Shown here: one piece after another, positions 10,803-22,789 of the stretch
How positions within the stretch are numbered: the stretch's first letter is position 1
Layout of the letters: each line of letters opens with the position of its first letter
NCBI GenBank assembly: GCA_036971715.1
Contig: JAVHJL010000003.1
Location: forward strand, 1,984,001-2,048,000
From: Arthrobotrys musiformis
Lineage: Eukaryota > Ascomycota > Orbiliomycetes > Orbiliales > Orbiliaceae
Direction: 5' to 3'
Length of the DNA: 64,000 bases
Program-made: the position numbers and the translations under genes
Notes under the pieces: model-generated
Told to the model about the DNA's origin: nothing
Seen by the model: the letters and a program-made list of their open reading frames with translations, nothing else
The model's database searches: none

Positions 10803-12523
10803 TTTGAGCCTGAAGAACGCGCAGCCTCGCTCGATTCGCGGGCCGGTGCCGTTGGAACGTTCAATAAAGTTTATAGATTAAGTTGGTAAATTTAACGAAT
10901 TTTTTTCTATTTATTGCTAACAGCGGCGTCTGATTTGGAAAAGTTTAGAGCGTGCGGCTTTGAACCCCACCACCCGATAGAGGGGCACGCCATATCTATA
11001 TACCCGCTTCGGTGTTGTCTGATCATCACCAAGACCCTTACGTACCGAAGACTACAACAATCAAGCCATTTGATGGCCATCAATCAAAATCTCCTTCCAT
11101 TTAAAAAAGTACACGTATTTTGCCAAGCCTGTATTTTTCGGTGGCGTTTTAATTAATTGCAACATTATATAACCTGGAGCGGGGACGGTGCGGTGCGCTG
11201 CATATGCGCATGTGCTGTTGACCTTCGACAGGCTGGATTCGAGGCTGAACCTTCGACTTCGAAGTCCATAGCGATATACATGCGGTCTTGGATACTTGAT
11301 GTGCCAATGAACATACCAGATTTCTTTTAGATCCTGAGTCGATTTGTAAATTATGAGCCTTTTTTTCGAGCTCTGGTGGGCGCTCTCAGTAATAATTCCG
11401 AAAACTAAGCCAAACTTCCTACGCTGCAGCTGTTTATGCATGGATATATGCGGCATACTATCCTGCCTAGGATATACACTCATGCATATGTTGACAAGCG
11501 CATATACTTAGCCCCAGTTGCCCAGCGTTGGATGGTACTGTCAAACACATTCTGATTTCGGTACATTTGGACATGTGTTGACGAATTGAGGCTATATTGA
11601 AGGCTTAGATTAGTGGATGTGGATATATGATCGCCTATCTATATTGAATCGTCCATTGAATATCAAACACCGGGTTCCGAGGTTTGGATTAGCATCGCAT
11701 GACGGTTGAATCCAAATGTTGGATTTTGTGGGACTTTCCGAATTGGGGCAGGTGACACAAGTCTGGAGCAGATTAGATCGATCAGATAAATTAGATAAAC
11801 ATGGTTGCTATGCCGGGGGTAGTTTGGGGTGGCTGACAAGGATTGTCCAATCAGCGGCTGTGACGCTCCATAGCAACGAGCCTGGACCCCTGCATCTGAC
11901 GACTTCCCGTGCTCCACTTCGACCAAAGAAACATCCACAAGCAGATTGGATCCATTGTTTACCAACTTCACAACCTCATCTTATCATCGTTCATTAGCAT
12001 CATTCCCATGCCTCAGCCGGCCTGCAATTTAATTTAACAATCGGACTAGCTTATCGCCGCCACCATTTATTATTGTTGTTGCTATTATCCTATCGCCATC
12101 GTCTGCATTCACCCGCTCGCCTTGTTAAGCCCGGCCTGTCATTCTCTTTGTTGACGGGCGGTTCGAGGTTCCTTCCTTCCTTTCTTCTATCCTTTCACTG
12201 CATCAAAATCTGCCGACTCCTTACTCAATTACACATCGCAAGACTCACTCGACTTGAATCGACGGCATCTCTTTCACCCCTTTCTTGCTTCGACTTCTCC
12301 GGGACCCGTACAGGACTACGATCAAACCAAATGCCGACAGATACCTGAGTTTCTTTCCTTCTCGACGTCACATATATCGCCTGATGCGATCTGCGACTCT
12401 TCGACTCGACTTCCTATTCTTCCTCAATCCACGGATCTAATCGACATCGTGCGATCTGATATCTCTATACATCGTGTCACACCGACGCTCTATAATACCA
12501 GAGTACGAGCTCTATTCTAGACC
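10803..12523. other. divergent intergenic region between the ankyrin gene and the Inn1-like gene
   Basis: About 1.7 kb holds the promoters of both divergently transcribed genes. The last 450 bases (12070-12520) are pyrimidine-rich, as in fungal promoters and 5' leaders, and contain short upstream ORFs. No other gene is supportable. Candidate sites at 11804-11877 are listed separately. Confidence 0.5.
11804..11877. promoter_or_regulatory. inverted RFX-like half-sites flanking a CCAAT box (candidate)
   Basis: GTTGCTATG at 11804-11812 and its inverse CATAGCAAC at 11869-11877 lie 56 bp apart. Each matches a half of the RFX/Crt1 X-box (GTTGCNAT). Between them, at 11847-11853, is CCAATCA, a CCAAT-complex site. 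They sit about 650 bp before the Inn1-like start codon and about 1 kb before the ankyrin start. Functional meaning is inferred only. Confidence 0.3.
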
Positions 12524-15500
12524 ATGAATGAACCGATCAAACGAAGAGGCGAAAAGCCCGTCTCCAATGTACCTGCTAAGCCTCCCCCCAAAGGCACTGA
12601 CCAAAAGCACCCTGCTGGTATTTTTTCAGATATGGCCACTGATGGCCCTTTAATCGGTACCCTTGTCGCTGTTGTCGATAAAGCTGTACGTATTTTTTGG
12701 TATAAAATATTTTCATGGACGATATGGAAACTGACAACGGATAGAAAAACTTGCCAAACCTCAAATCAATCGGGAAACAAGATCCCTACTGCGTCCTCCG
12801 CCTCGGAAAGCATGTCCAGAAAACCAAGCCGGACGTAAGAGGGGGCCAGACTCCCAAATGGTATGCTATATATATGCCCTCTATCTTTATTAGGGATAGG
12901 CTAGTTTCTAAAACTTAAATAGGGATGACGAGCTTCGCTTTGCTGTTCACGACTCCAATGACTATCGCCACCTCAAAATTGTGATATTTACAGACGAAAA
13001 AAAATCAACTGAACTCATTGGAGAGTGTACCGTGAGTCTCGATAATATTCTCGACACCGCTGGGGGCGGCCAATCGGATGGCTGGCATCAATGCAAATGT
13101 CGTGGGAAATATGCAGGCGAGATACGAGTGGAGTTGACGTTTTATGACCAACGACCTCGAGAAACTGCGCCGTTAGCAGTCAATACTCGGTTGGTTACGG
13201 CATTCGAGAAGGAAGACTATTTGAAACGTCCCGAAAAGCCGCTGGCTGGACCAAGAAGACCGGGGGTACCTGCGAGGAATAGAGAGTTACCGGAGCGGCC
13301 CTACCCTAAACCGTCAAAAGAAGAACTGGTTCCCAGTAGTTCTGAGGAAGAAGAGCCGCCCGAGCCACCAACCGCACAGCATAGAAAAGATAAAAGCCGC
13401 CGAGACAGGGAGCCGAGAGAACGTCAAAGGGAAGAACGAAGACATCGTGAGCACAAAAGGGAAAAATCGCGACATCATCGTGAACGGGATGGCGAACGAG
13501 ATGGCGAACGAGAGCGGGAACGAGAAAGGGACCATGAGAGGAGGCGTGAGAAGTCGAGGCCGCCGCAGGATATGTATGGCCACGACTCCTATCGACAGCA
13601 ACAATCACACTATCAACAGCCACCCCAGCCTCTGCATGGTATGTCGTATGAGCAGGAACAATATGGTGGCTACAATCAACCGGGCGGAGTCGATACCCTT
13701 CAGGATTTCCAGAGCGAACACATCGGAAAGCTTCAGGCTCAATACGTCGAGCAAACCCAGTTGGTTCCTCACCCGCGACATTCCCCAAATCCAGCAGCCT
13801 ACTCGGGCTACCAAAATGATATTTACGACAAGCAACACGGTCACAATGCGATGGTATTGGCGAGTCAGAACGGACCACCTATGATACCTCAGCATCGACA
13901 TGTCGAATTTGCTGATTCCCGCAGAGCCTTGGTTCCAGCGTCTTCCCAAGCCCCTCCACCACCACCTCAAGGCCTTCACCACAGGAAATCACGAAGCGAG
14001 TTTTATCCCAATAGCGGTTCCGATATGTACCAAAGTGGAAACTCCTACAACAATCAGCTGGGTTTAGCATCGTCGTTTGCGCCAACCCCCCCTCGCCACC
14101 AAGGGTATGACCAACCGCTTCAGCAATCACACCAACAACCACTCCAACAATACCAGGAGTCGTCTTCGTATGCTAGTCAAGGGTTTGATCAGCCCCCCAT
14201 GGCTTCAATTCCCCAGCCGAAACCACCCTTGCAAAATCCACAACAGCTTTCACAGCAATCTCTGCAGTACCAATCTAATCCCTACCAACAAACCTACCAA
14301 GATCCATACGCTGAGCAGCCTTATCAATCTCAACTGGTTAGAGCTTCTGAATATGTACCCCCTCCTCTTCCTCAACATGGCCAAGCTGCAGCATTTCGAA
14401 CGACACCAAATCCACAGGATGAGTATACCAATTCCTCGAGTTTAGTATTAGCTCATAGTAATGCCGCACCGCCTCCACTTCCATCCCACAGAGTTGCTCA
14501 TGCACAAACACGTATGAGTATGCCTGTGAGCGCACCAGCCAGCGTCCCTCCAGCTCCTATTTCCCAGCCCCTACCACCCCTGCAACAGAATGCTCCGCCG
14601 CCGCAACCTATTGACCCCTACGAGCAAAATTTCCAACTCCAGTCGCTTAGGGGATTTGCGCCCCCTCCGCCACTACCTGCTCATGGCGGCTCACATTTTA
14701 AGGCTGCACCCACACCACAGCCAATGCAACTTCAGCAGCCAGCTCAACCGCCGACTCAACTAGCCCAACAACATGCTCAAGATCCTTCTATGCAAGCACG
14801 TATAAGGGGAAACAGCGAACCTCCACCATATGCCGCTATTACTGATAGCGGCGGGTTTAACAAAGGACCTGAGCCGCAGTCCGGCTATGATAAAAATGGA
14901 TACAATACCCAACAAGGCTATTCATCAGGCTATGCAGCCCCAGCTGGCACCACTGCATATACTTCCTACACTGACTATAACAAAAGAGTAAATATGCCAC
15001 AAAACCCTGAGCATGCCTTTGACGCTACTACTGCTATGATTCTTGCTGGAGCGGGGGGTGGCCCACCACCCCTACCATCCCACCGCGGCCGCCCAAGTGC
15101 CACTCCAATATCCACCAATGCGCCCCCTAGAAAGGCTTTGAGTCGCTCACCTAGTCCACATCCGTTATCTTTAACCCCTGGCTACGGCCCAGAATCGCCA
15201 GATGACGACATCCACCAGTCATCTTTCATACAATTGCCAGAGCCGTTATCGCAGTACCGTGCCGCTGACAACAGTGTAAACACATCTCGGCCCTTGATGC
15301 AACAAAACCCACAACCGATAGATGCGAATAACCGACGAAGAAGTGTTTCGCCTATGCCCCCGCCTCCTTCCATGCATAGTTACTCCCAAGAACTTGTTAG
15401 CGCCCGAGGTGGTCCGCCACCGCTTCCCTCGGCATCCCATCGTATGCCCCAGAACCTCGTGTACAAACATGATCCGAGCGAGAACCCGAGTGAAAGCCGT

Positions 15501-16790
15501 AGTAATCGGAGCAGTGCATACGATTACGCTCACATGCAATCGCAAAATATAAATGGTATCCTAGGTGCGCAAACGTCACAAGACGACGGAAAATCTAACA
15601 ACAGTGGCAGCGATCCTGCTCTTGTTTCTTTGTCTTCTCCCACCGCTGCCACTGGGGTTAGAGATTCCAAGTCTAGACAACCATACATTGAAGATGAGAT
15701 TGATGAAACTGACCGGTGCGCAGATTCTACTTATCAGTCTGCGAGCACTAGCTACGTTGATGACCCCCCTTCGCGTGAATACATGACCTCGTCCGCTTCC
15801 CCCCATCCTTCCTCGTATGACCATGCCAAGAGACCGCCGTCGAGAAATCCATCCCCGTACCCAAACTATGGCGCCGAAGGGAATCGAGCAACCAGTCCTA
15901 TGCCACCCGCTCGAAGGAATTCGGACCTTCCACCCCGACGAACACCAGAGCCCGAAAGGCAGCCATCGACAAGACCCGAACACCGACGGATGACACTAGG
16001 CGGTATGCCTTTCTCACCTGACGACTACGATATCATTAACCCTGTCGGCCTCGGCAGCTCACCAGGTAACCGCTCCCCCAGTGGCAACGTCTCAACCATG
16101 CCATTAGCGCGAAGCCCCGGAGCTGTAGCAATGTCACCAGGGCAGTATATGACAGCGAAAGAGGAGAAAAAAATGAGAGAAGAAGAGAAGAAAGCGGCGA
16201 AGAAAGCAAGGAAGAAGATCTTTACCCCAAATTCCGCAAATAGGGAACTCGAAGCGGATGACATATTAGCACCGGATACCTTCGCACCGGAGCCTCTCAG
16301 ACGAAACAGTTTCAACGCCGGAAACAACGGTGGCGCGGCGACACCCGGGCCCGAGGGTGGAGATGATAGGGGAAGAAGTGACACGCAGCCGTTGAGTTTC
16401 AGACCGAGGAGGCAGAGTGTTAGTCCCGCACCACCTGCTCCTGCCGATATTTACGGCTCCTCGCCTGGAAGGGGGTTCATGAGGTCGAATGGAGCTTCCA
16501 CTCCCTCCGGGTATGGATATGCACCTACACCTCCTCCAACACACGGTGGCGGCGGCGGTGGTCATAGACCACTTCCTGGCGCTCCGGTGATGAGGAATGC
16601 GATTATGGGCCCTGAGGACTACTATAACCAGCAACAGCAGCAGGGATATGGAGGGCAGCCGATGAGAGCTCCACAGCAACCAAACCCGGGCGGGATGACA
16701 CAGGAGCAGTGGAGTTTGAGTCAGGAGTTGAGCAGCATCAGTATTGGGACTTCATCATCAAGAAGGCCGAGGACCGGGACATGGGCTTGA
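12524..16790 (+). CDS. INN1: Inn1-like C2 domain and proline-rich cytokinesis protein
   Basis: Predicted 1381 residues; exons 12524-12685, 12745-12860 and 12923-16790, all in phase. An N-terminal C2 domain spans about 36-150: GTLVAVVDKAKNLPN, GKQDPYC, RGGQTPKW, and GGGQSDGWHQCKCRGKYAGE close to its end. The rest is low complexity: an Arg/Glu stretch near 215-250, then Pro/Gln/Tyr-rich sequence with repeated PPPLP motifs, and a Lys/Glu helix (KEEKKMREEEKKAAKK) near 1165. The C-terminal EQWSLSQELSSISIG block is shared by Pezizomycotina orthologues. In yeasts Inn1/Fic1 couples actomyosin ring contraction to septum formation, using PxxP motifs to bind SH3 domains of Hof1/Cdc15 and Cyk3. An in-frame TAG lies just before the chosen ATG; the start could also be the ATG at 12632 (MATDGPLIG), where many orthologues begin. 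Confidence 0.88.
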
Positions 16791-17731
16791 TTTTTCCGCC
16801 CTTCTAAAACAACAGAACAACGGAGCGTGTCTTTTCGAGTGCAAGATTTGCAGAGTATTAATACACAATATACTCCTTTTTGGTATGTTTTGAGATCTAG
16901 CGATGGGTACAATATTTGGGTTGTCTGGGTATACTTCCTCCCCCTTCTTTGTTTTTATGCTTGGCAGGTTTCTTTAGGAATCTTCTTTTTGCGCTGGGGA
17001 TAGGGCGTGGTATATGATATGATATGGTAATGGGATCTCGGTGGGAATCATGGGATGAATTCTTTTTTCTTTTTCTTTTTTTTCTTGACTTATTACGATT
17101 ACCTTCTTCCATGCCACTTTTCACACTTACGTTCATGTATATTCCAGCTTCACTTTTTTCGGCATTCGCCTACCCCTCCCCTATTTTCTGCCGCATTTTT
17201 TTCAAAGGCTTGCTTTTTGTACAGGGGAGACTGTTTTTATGGAGCGAACGTTGTGTATTTTACCCTTACCATTCGACTATCTTGTTTTTCGCAACCGGGG
17301 GTTGTTTCTCTCTTCCATGTCAGAATAATGGATATGTATTTCTTTTACCTCCCAAATGACATTTTCGTTATTGGTGATGATATAAACATGAATGAATGTC
17401 ATTTACAGCGTTTACCATTTTCCTGCTTACAACTTTCTTCGATATATAAGATTTTGAAATCTGCGGTTGTTAGATAGGTATTGGTGACTTCCTGATATTA
17501 CGTATTCTCCTTCAAATGAGACTATAGACTCTATCTAGCATCTAAAAATGAACATGAATAGCCTGAAGCACAAAATTCCATCTGTTACAACAATAAGGAC
17601 GGCCTCGATCAATCATATTCTCGACCCTCGACACTGTGGTCATGAGAGTACCATCCACGACAAAGCATAAAACCCCTCCTCCCCGCCAAAGCAAAACGAA
17701 AAAAAAAAAATATTATAGCCAGGGCCCTGTT
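16791..17731. other. convergent 3' intergenic region
   Basis: About 940 bp lies between the ends of the Inn1-like gene (+) and the RNA polymerase III gene (-). It is T-rich on the plus strand, especially 17055-17085 and 17190-17220, as expected for 3' UTRs and polyadenylation sites. No gene is visible. Confidence 0.5.
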
Positions 17732-20700
17732 TTAAACAGTCCCAACCCTCATCTTAACCCCCCTCCTATAAGCTTCCTCAAACAAACACTTCTTCGGCTT
17801 CAAATCCGAAGCCTCCATCCCCAGTCTCCTCACAACCTGGAACGCACCGGTACCGATCCCCATACTCTGCCCGAGGATAATACACTCGCTCACACCCTCA
17901 ATCTTATCCTTCTTCGTATGGAAAGCAGCATCGAACAGGTGATCCGTCGTCTTTTCGAAACTGGCAAGTTGCAGAACCGAATCCCTCATCTTCGCCAACC
18001 CGAATCGCGTAATTCCCAACACCTCGCCCTTGTACGTCATAACATCCCCCAAAAGTTGAATATGTCGTGGATCGACGTCCATACCGTGCTCCCTCATGGT
18101 GAAGCTGATTTCGTCAATGATCGTAAATCTCGCGGCTTCGATGCCGAGGACTGCTCTCATCTCCATAACGCTGTTTGTCTTGGTCTTCGTTCCCACCACA
18201 CCATCCGTGTTCATGCACTGCCGTAATCCATATCCTTCAACGCAAAGAGCGTTATTACCGCTGGATTCGTCGGTAGAAATAACAGCTCTAGTAGCCTCAG
18301 GATATCCCTTAACCACAACCCGTGGGAGGACCCGTTTCAAGGCCTGGATGCGCTGGTGGACGCTCAAGTCCTCTTTGCTCTTCTTCATCTCCCTCTCCGA
18401 CAACTCATAAACATAAATTCGTATCCTCGACCCAGTGACCTTCAACTGGCTCTTATCGATCTTTAACTTCGGAGCCTTGGTTATCGCCGTCATGATATCT
18501 TCGATCGTTAACTCTAATCCAAGCTTGTCGATTGTCCCTTCATCAATTTTGATAGAGATGTAACTGTCATCCGGCGAACAAACGTCTTCGATATAGTAGA
18601 TGATATCCTCCAAATACGTCTTCTCAATTCGGCCCTTGACATAACGCGCACTACGGATGTCGGACTTATTGACCAATTCGCATTTGATAATCGGTGTACT
18701 GATAAGCTTCGAAGCGTTGATAATTTCCTTGATACGCGGCACTCCCAAGGTAACGTTCATGGACGCGACACCAGCAAAATGGAAAGTTTTCAGTGTCATC
18801 TGGGTTCCCGGTTCACCGATAGACTGGGCTCCAACTGCGCCGACGGCGGTACCAGGCTCCACCTTGGAACGTGAGTACTTCGTCATGCATTGCGAGATGA
18901 ATTCACGCAGTGTACGGGCCGAAATTTTGTGAACACGATCGACAATTGCTTTCGCGGTGGCTATGCGCGCCGTTAGTTCTCCATCATTTTTGTGAAAGTC
19001 TAGATATAGGGAAGACTTACGGTTTAAGCTGTCGAAATACCGCATATCATACTCATCGCTATCCACTGGCTCCAAACATGCCATCAAGCCAACCTTCTCA
19101 CGAATCTTCGCGCACCCCTCCGCCCTCTCTTTCACAAATCGATAGACTGACTGCCTAAACGCAACCTTGCTGTCAATCTCGTCGGTTGGTCCCAACCTGG
19201 CCAACATAGCTTCAAGCTCATCGAACTCCAAGACCTCCCTACATATAGCTATGATCTCGTATGGAAGCAAACTAGGGTCATTGTTATCCCATGTCAAGTT
19301 CTCAGCGTGATTGTACGTCCTGACCAAGTTGACGGGCTTCGCGTCACCCTCCATGTCCACGGGATCCAGGTTATCTCCTCCGTACTGGAACTGCACCACA
19401 CCTGCACTCGAATTCCTAACGGTATGGTCATACTGCGCACTCAAATCCTCCAAACTCTTCATCAGACGTCGGGACATGTAACCTGTCTCAGCAGTCTTGA
19501 CGGCGGTATCAACCAAACCTTCACGACCGGAGATAGCGTGAAACAAGAACTCAGTAGGCGTCAATCCCGAAAAGAAACTGTTCCTTACAAAACCTTTGGA
19601 TGGCGGTTCCTTCGAGTTCTTTTGGAAATGGGGTAAAGACCGATCTTGAAAGCCGTTCGGAACACGCTTTCCGCTGATAATTTGCTGTCCGACACAAGCC
19701 ACCATCTGTGACACGTTAATTTTCGAACCTTTGGATCCAGAGTTGGCCATGATGAGTGGTGAATTCATTCTGCTGAGTTCGCTCATACAAATGTCTCCGA
19801 CCTTATCACGGACTTTGCTGAGCACGCCGGAGATTTTGTTTTCAAGGGTCGTTTCCTCGTCGCAACCAGCAGCTTTTTCTAATCGTCCTTCCTTGTAATC
19901 CTCGATCAGGTTGTCGCATTCCTTGTATGCGGCTTGGACGTGCATTTGCTTTAGGTCCTGCAGCCTCTGCCCAGGGGACACATCGTTGATACCAATCGAG
20001 AACCCACGATTTCCAAGCCATCGAGCGCAAAGCTTAGCCAACCTGTTCATGGCAGAAACTGCTTCATCCGGTCCGTAATCTCGGAGAATAACGTAAAAGA
20101 CTGAGCTCTTCTTTCCGGACCCGACCGTAGATTTATCCATCAACCCGCACATGACCTCCGACCCTCTGATAACCAACCAACCATCATTTGGGCACAAATC
20201 CGGGGCCATACCCGGGACAGCTTTGAAATCACGACATTTTGCGTCCAAATTCAACACAACCTTGCTCTTCTTGTTCGGTTTGATCAAAACGCTGAAAAGC
20301 TGTTTGCCGGTCCACATGGCCTCCGGCTTCATAATGGCAGGTGGTGGGAGATCAATATGTTCATTGCCATTAACCATGAACATGCAGAGTGTCGAGAATG
20401 ACTTCCTGTCAAAGAAGTTGTCCTTATTCGAGAGTAGATAGGCGGCAGTGATGAAATCCTGGATAGCTGCAATAATAGGCTCTCCGTTACGAGGTGTACA
20501 CAGATTGTTCTTCACACCCATCAAGTTGATAGCCTCTGTTCGAGCCTCCTCCGTTTGTGGGACGTGTAGGTTCATTTCGTCGCCGTCGAAATCGGCGTTG
20601 TAAGGATTGCAAACACACTCGTTCAATCGGAAGGTCTTCCATGGGCGGACTTTGACGTAATGGCTGAGAATGGAAAGCTTGTGAAGAGAAGGCTGTCGGT

Positions 20701-22172
20701 TAAATAGGACTACGTCGCCGTCTTCGAGATGACGTTCAACAATGTCGCCAATCGCAAGTTCTTGTGCAGTTTTGTCACGGTTGCCGTACTTGAGCCACCT
20801 GTGGGGGTATTAGCGGAATCCGACAACAAAAATGAAAAGAGAGTACATACGTTTTATACTGCAGGTCTTTCTTGATGACAAAGTTCGCACCAGGATATTT
20901 ATCGGCACCGTTCCTCACAAGGTCCTGTAGCTTTCCCCGATTATAATCCGTAACCCGCTCCGGGTACGTAAGATTCTTCGCGACCAGCATCGGAACGGCG
21001 ACCTGCTCGATACTCAAATTCGGATCTGGAGAAATAACGGTACGGCCTGAGAAATCCACACGCTTTCCCGACAAGTTTCCTCTGAATCGACCCTGTTTAC
21101 CCTTCAAACGCTGGCAAATACCTCGGATCGGTTTTGTGCCTTGTTGCTGTACACCTGGTAGATCGCTGTTGACGTATTGTGCAATTTGTAACTGCATCCA
21201 TTCCCATTGCTCCATCAGTGTCTGTATCGGTATTCCCTTTAATAGACCAGCTCGAATCAGGGCGCTGGTCTCAGTAATCTGGGCGAGTTTAACTGTCAAG
21301 TCGTCCTCGTTACTCGCATCCTCCTGACTAACAGAGGGGCGAATGCAAACTGGTGGTGCGGGCATGTACTGCCACAGAAACATCTCAGGCCGTCCATCAC
21401 CCGGATCCATACCCAGCAGCTCGCAATCCGCCGGCGAAACCTTCTTGAACAGATTCAACACTTTTAGAGGGTTGAGATCATCCATGGCCTTTCGAATGTG
21501 CTTATCCAAATCCTGGTTTGTCTTCTTCGCCTCCGAAAATGATTTGTCGAAGATAACTTTCGATTCCGGCGGAACTTTCGACGCCGCATTCGAGGAATTG
21601 AACGCTCTGAATTTGTCGTGTATAACCTTCAACGGTCCAACTTTCTTCACTGTCCCGTTGATAGCGCCACAGATAAAACACGCCTTCGTCTTCCTACATT
21701 GCTCGTTAATCTTCTTGCAAATCTGCACCCTTCGCAGATTATCTATCCCAGGTTTCCTAATTTCCCTCAGATACGTCCTCCTCATCGAATCATCTAACAA
21801 GATGGCTGAACACTCTTTACATATATTCTGTAGCACAGAGATGATGTGTTTGAAGTATCCAATGTGAAAAGCTGGCAAAGCCAATTTGACGTGTCCGAAA
21901 TGTCCATTGCAAGCCTGTAGATTCTCACCACAGGTTTTGCACGTGTCGGTCTTATTCGAGATACCCATGCGCGGGTCTAGAACTCCGTTCTCGGTGGGTT
22001 GACGGCCCGTTTCATTGAAGAGTCGGTCGGTGGAGACTTCAATTACTGCTTGTTTTACCATATCCTGGGTTGAAAGAATGCCGAACTTGACTTCCTTGAT
22101 ACGTTTGGGGACGTTGGAGATGACTTGCTCCTTGCGGGAGCCGCGCTTGGTGGGTGCGGCTTGGAGAGCCAT
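17732..22172 (-). CDS. RPO31: DNA-directed RNA polymerase III largest subunit (RPC160/RPC1)
   Basis: Predicted 1442 residues; exons 22172-20851, 20798-19021 and 18960-17732. Introns are 52 and 60 nt. The 60-nt intron is a multiple of three and leaves the frame open, but it has a GTAAGT donor, a CTAAC branch and a TAG acceptor, and it interrupts a conserved region, so it is removed here. Visible hallmarks are the N-terminal zinc clamp (Cys78, Cys81, Cys88, His91: CKTCGENLQACNGHFGH), the catalytic metal motif NADFDGD with Asp 510, 512 and 514, the bridge-helix and trigger-loop region (GAQSIGEPGTQMTLKTFHFAG), and GVPRIKEIINASK, typical of the Pol III subunit. It transcribes tRNA, 5S and other small RNAs in the nucleus. 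Length matches the family (about 1450). The identification is firm. Confidence 0.97.
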
Positions 22173-22789
22173 TGTGATGGTATCGATAGTCGACGATACG
22201 GTTGAGAACGATTAGTTGTTAAATTGGGTATTGAGAGAGTGTGTATCAGGCGGGACAGCAGCCACCGGAATGTGTATCGTATTGTCACCGTGCTGTCGAA
22301 GTTGTAGGAATTGATCGCGATGATGATTGCAGTTGGTGGGAGCTGTTCATTTTCCTGTCGATGAGGAAGTTGGGTGAAGGTCGCGGGAAAAGGTTTTGGA
22401 GTTTCTGTGAGCAATTTTGAACTTTTTTTGTTTTTGGGTTAGTCTGATGAGCAACCGGGCAGGGGTCCCAACGCAGGTGAACCCTTGTCACCCACAACAC
22501 CAAAATTGCAACAATGTAGTTCGAGCGCGTTGTATTTTACATCATTCAACGCAGTCCTGGCGTACTCGACAACACAAGCTGTCTAGTGTCGAAACAGCGA
22601 TGTATTCTTTAGCCCTCGGGACTATCCTTGACTCTTTCCAGATGGAAGCCATCGCATATTAATCAGTGGAGATTCGCTATTCTAGGTAGTTTCCTCTATT
22701 ATGTAGTTGGTACAGATCTTTGGACATATATAAGACAAATTGCGCCATAAAATACACTACATCTCCAATTCAATACAATATTCCCCAAC
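22173..22789. other. intergenic region upstream of the Pol III gene
   Basis: About 620 bp separates the Pol III start from the 3' end of the PKS on the same strand. It should hold the Pol III subunit promoter and the PKS terminator. No gene is seen. Confidence 0.45.

Noticed and set aside
13306..13878. 190-codon ORF antisense to the Inn1-like gene
   Set aside because: The sense strand carries the conserved protein; the antisense composition mirrors its Pro/Gln/His codons.
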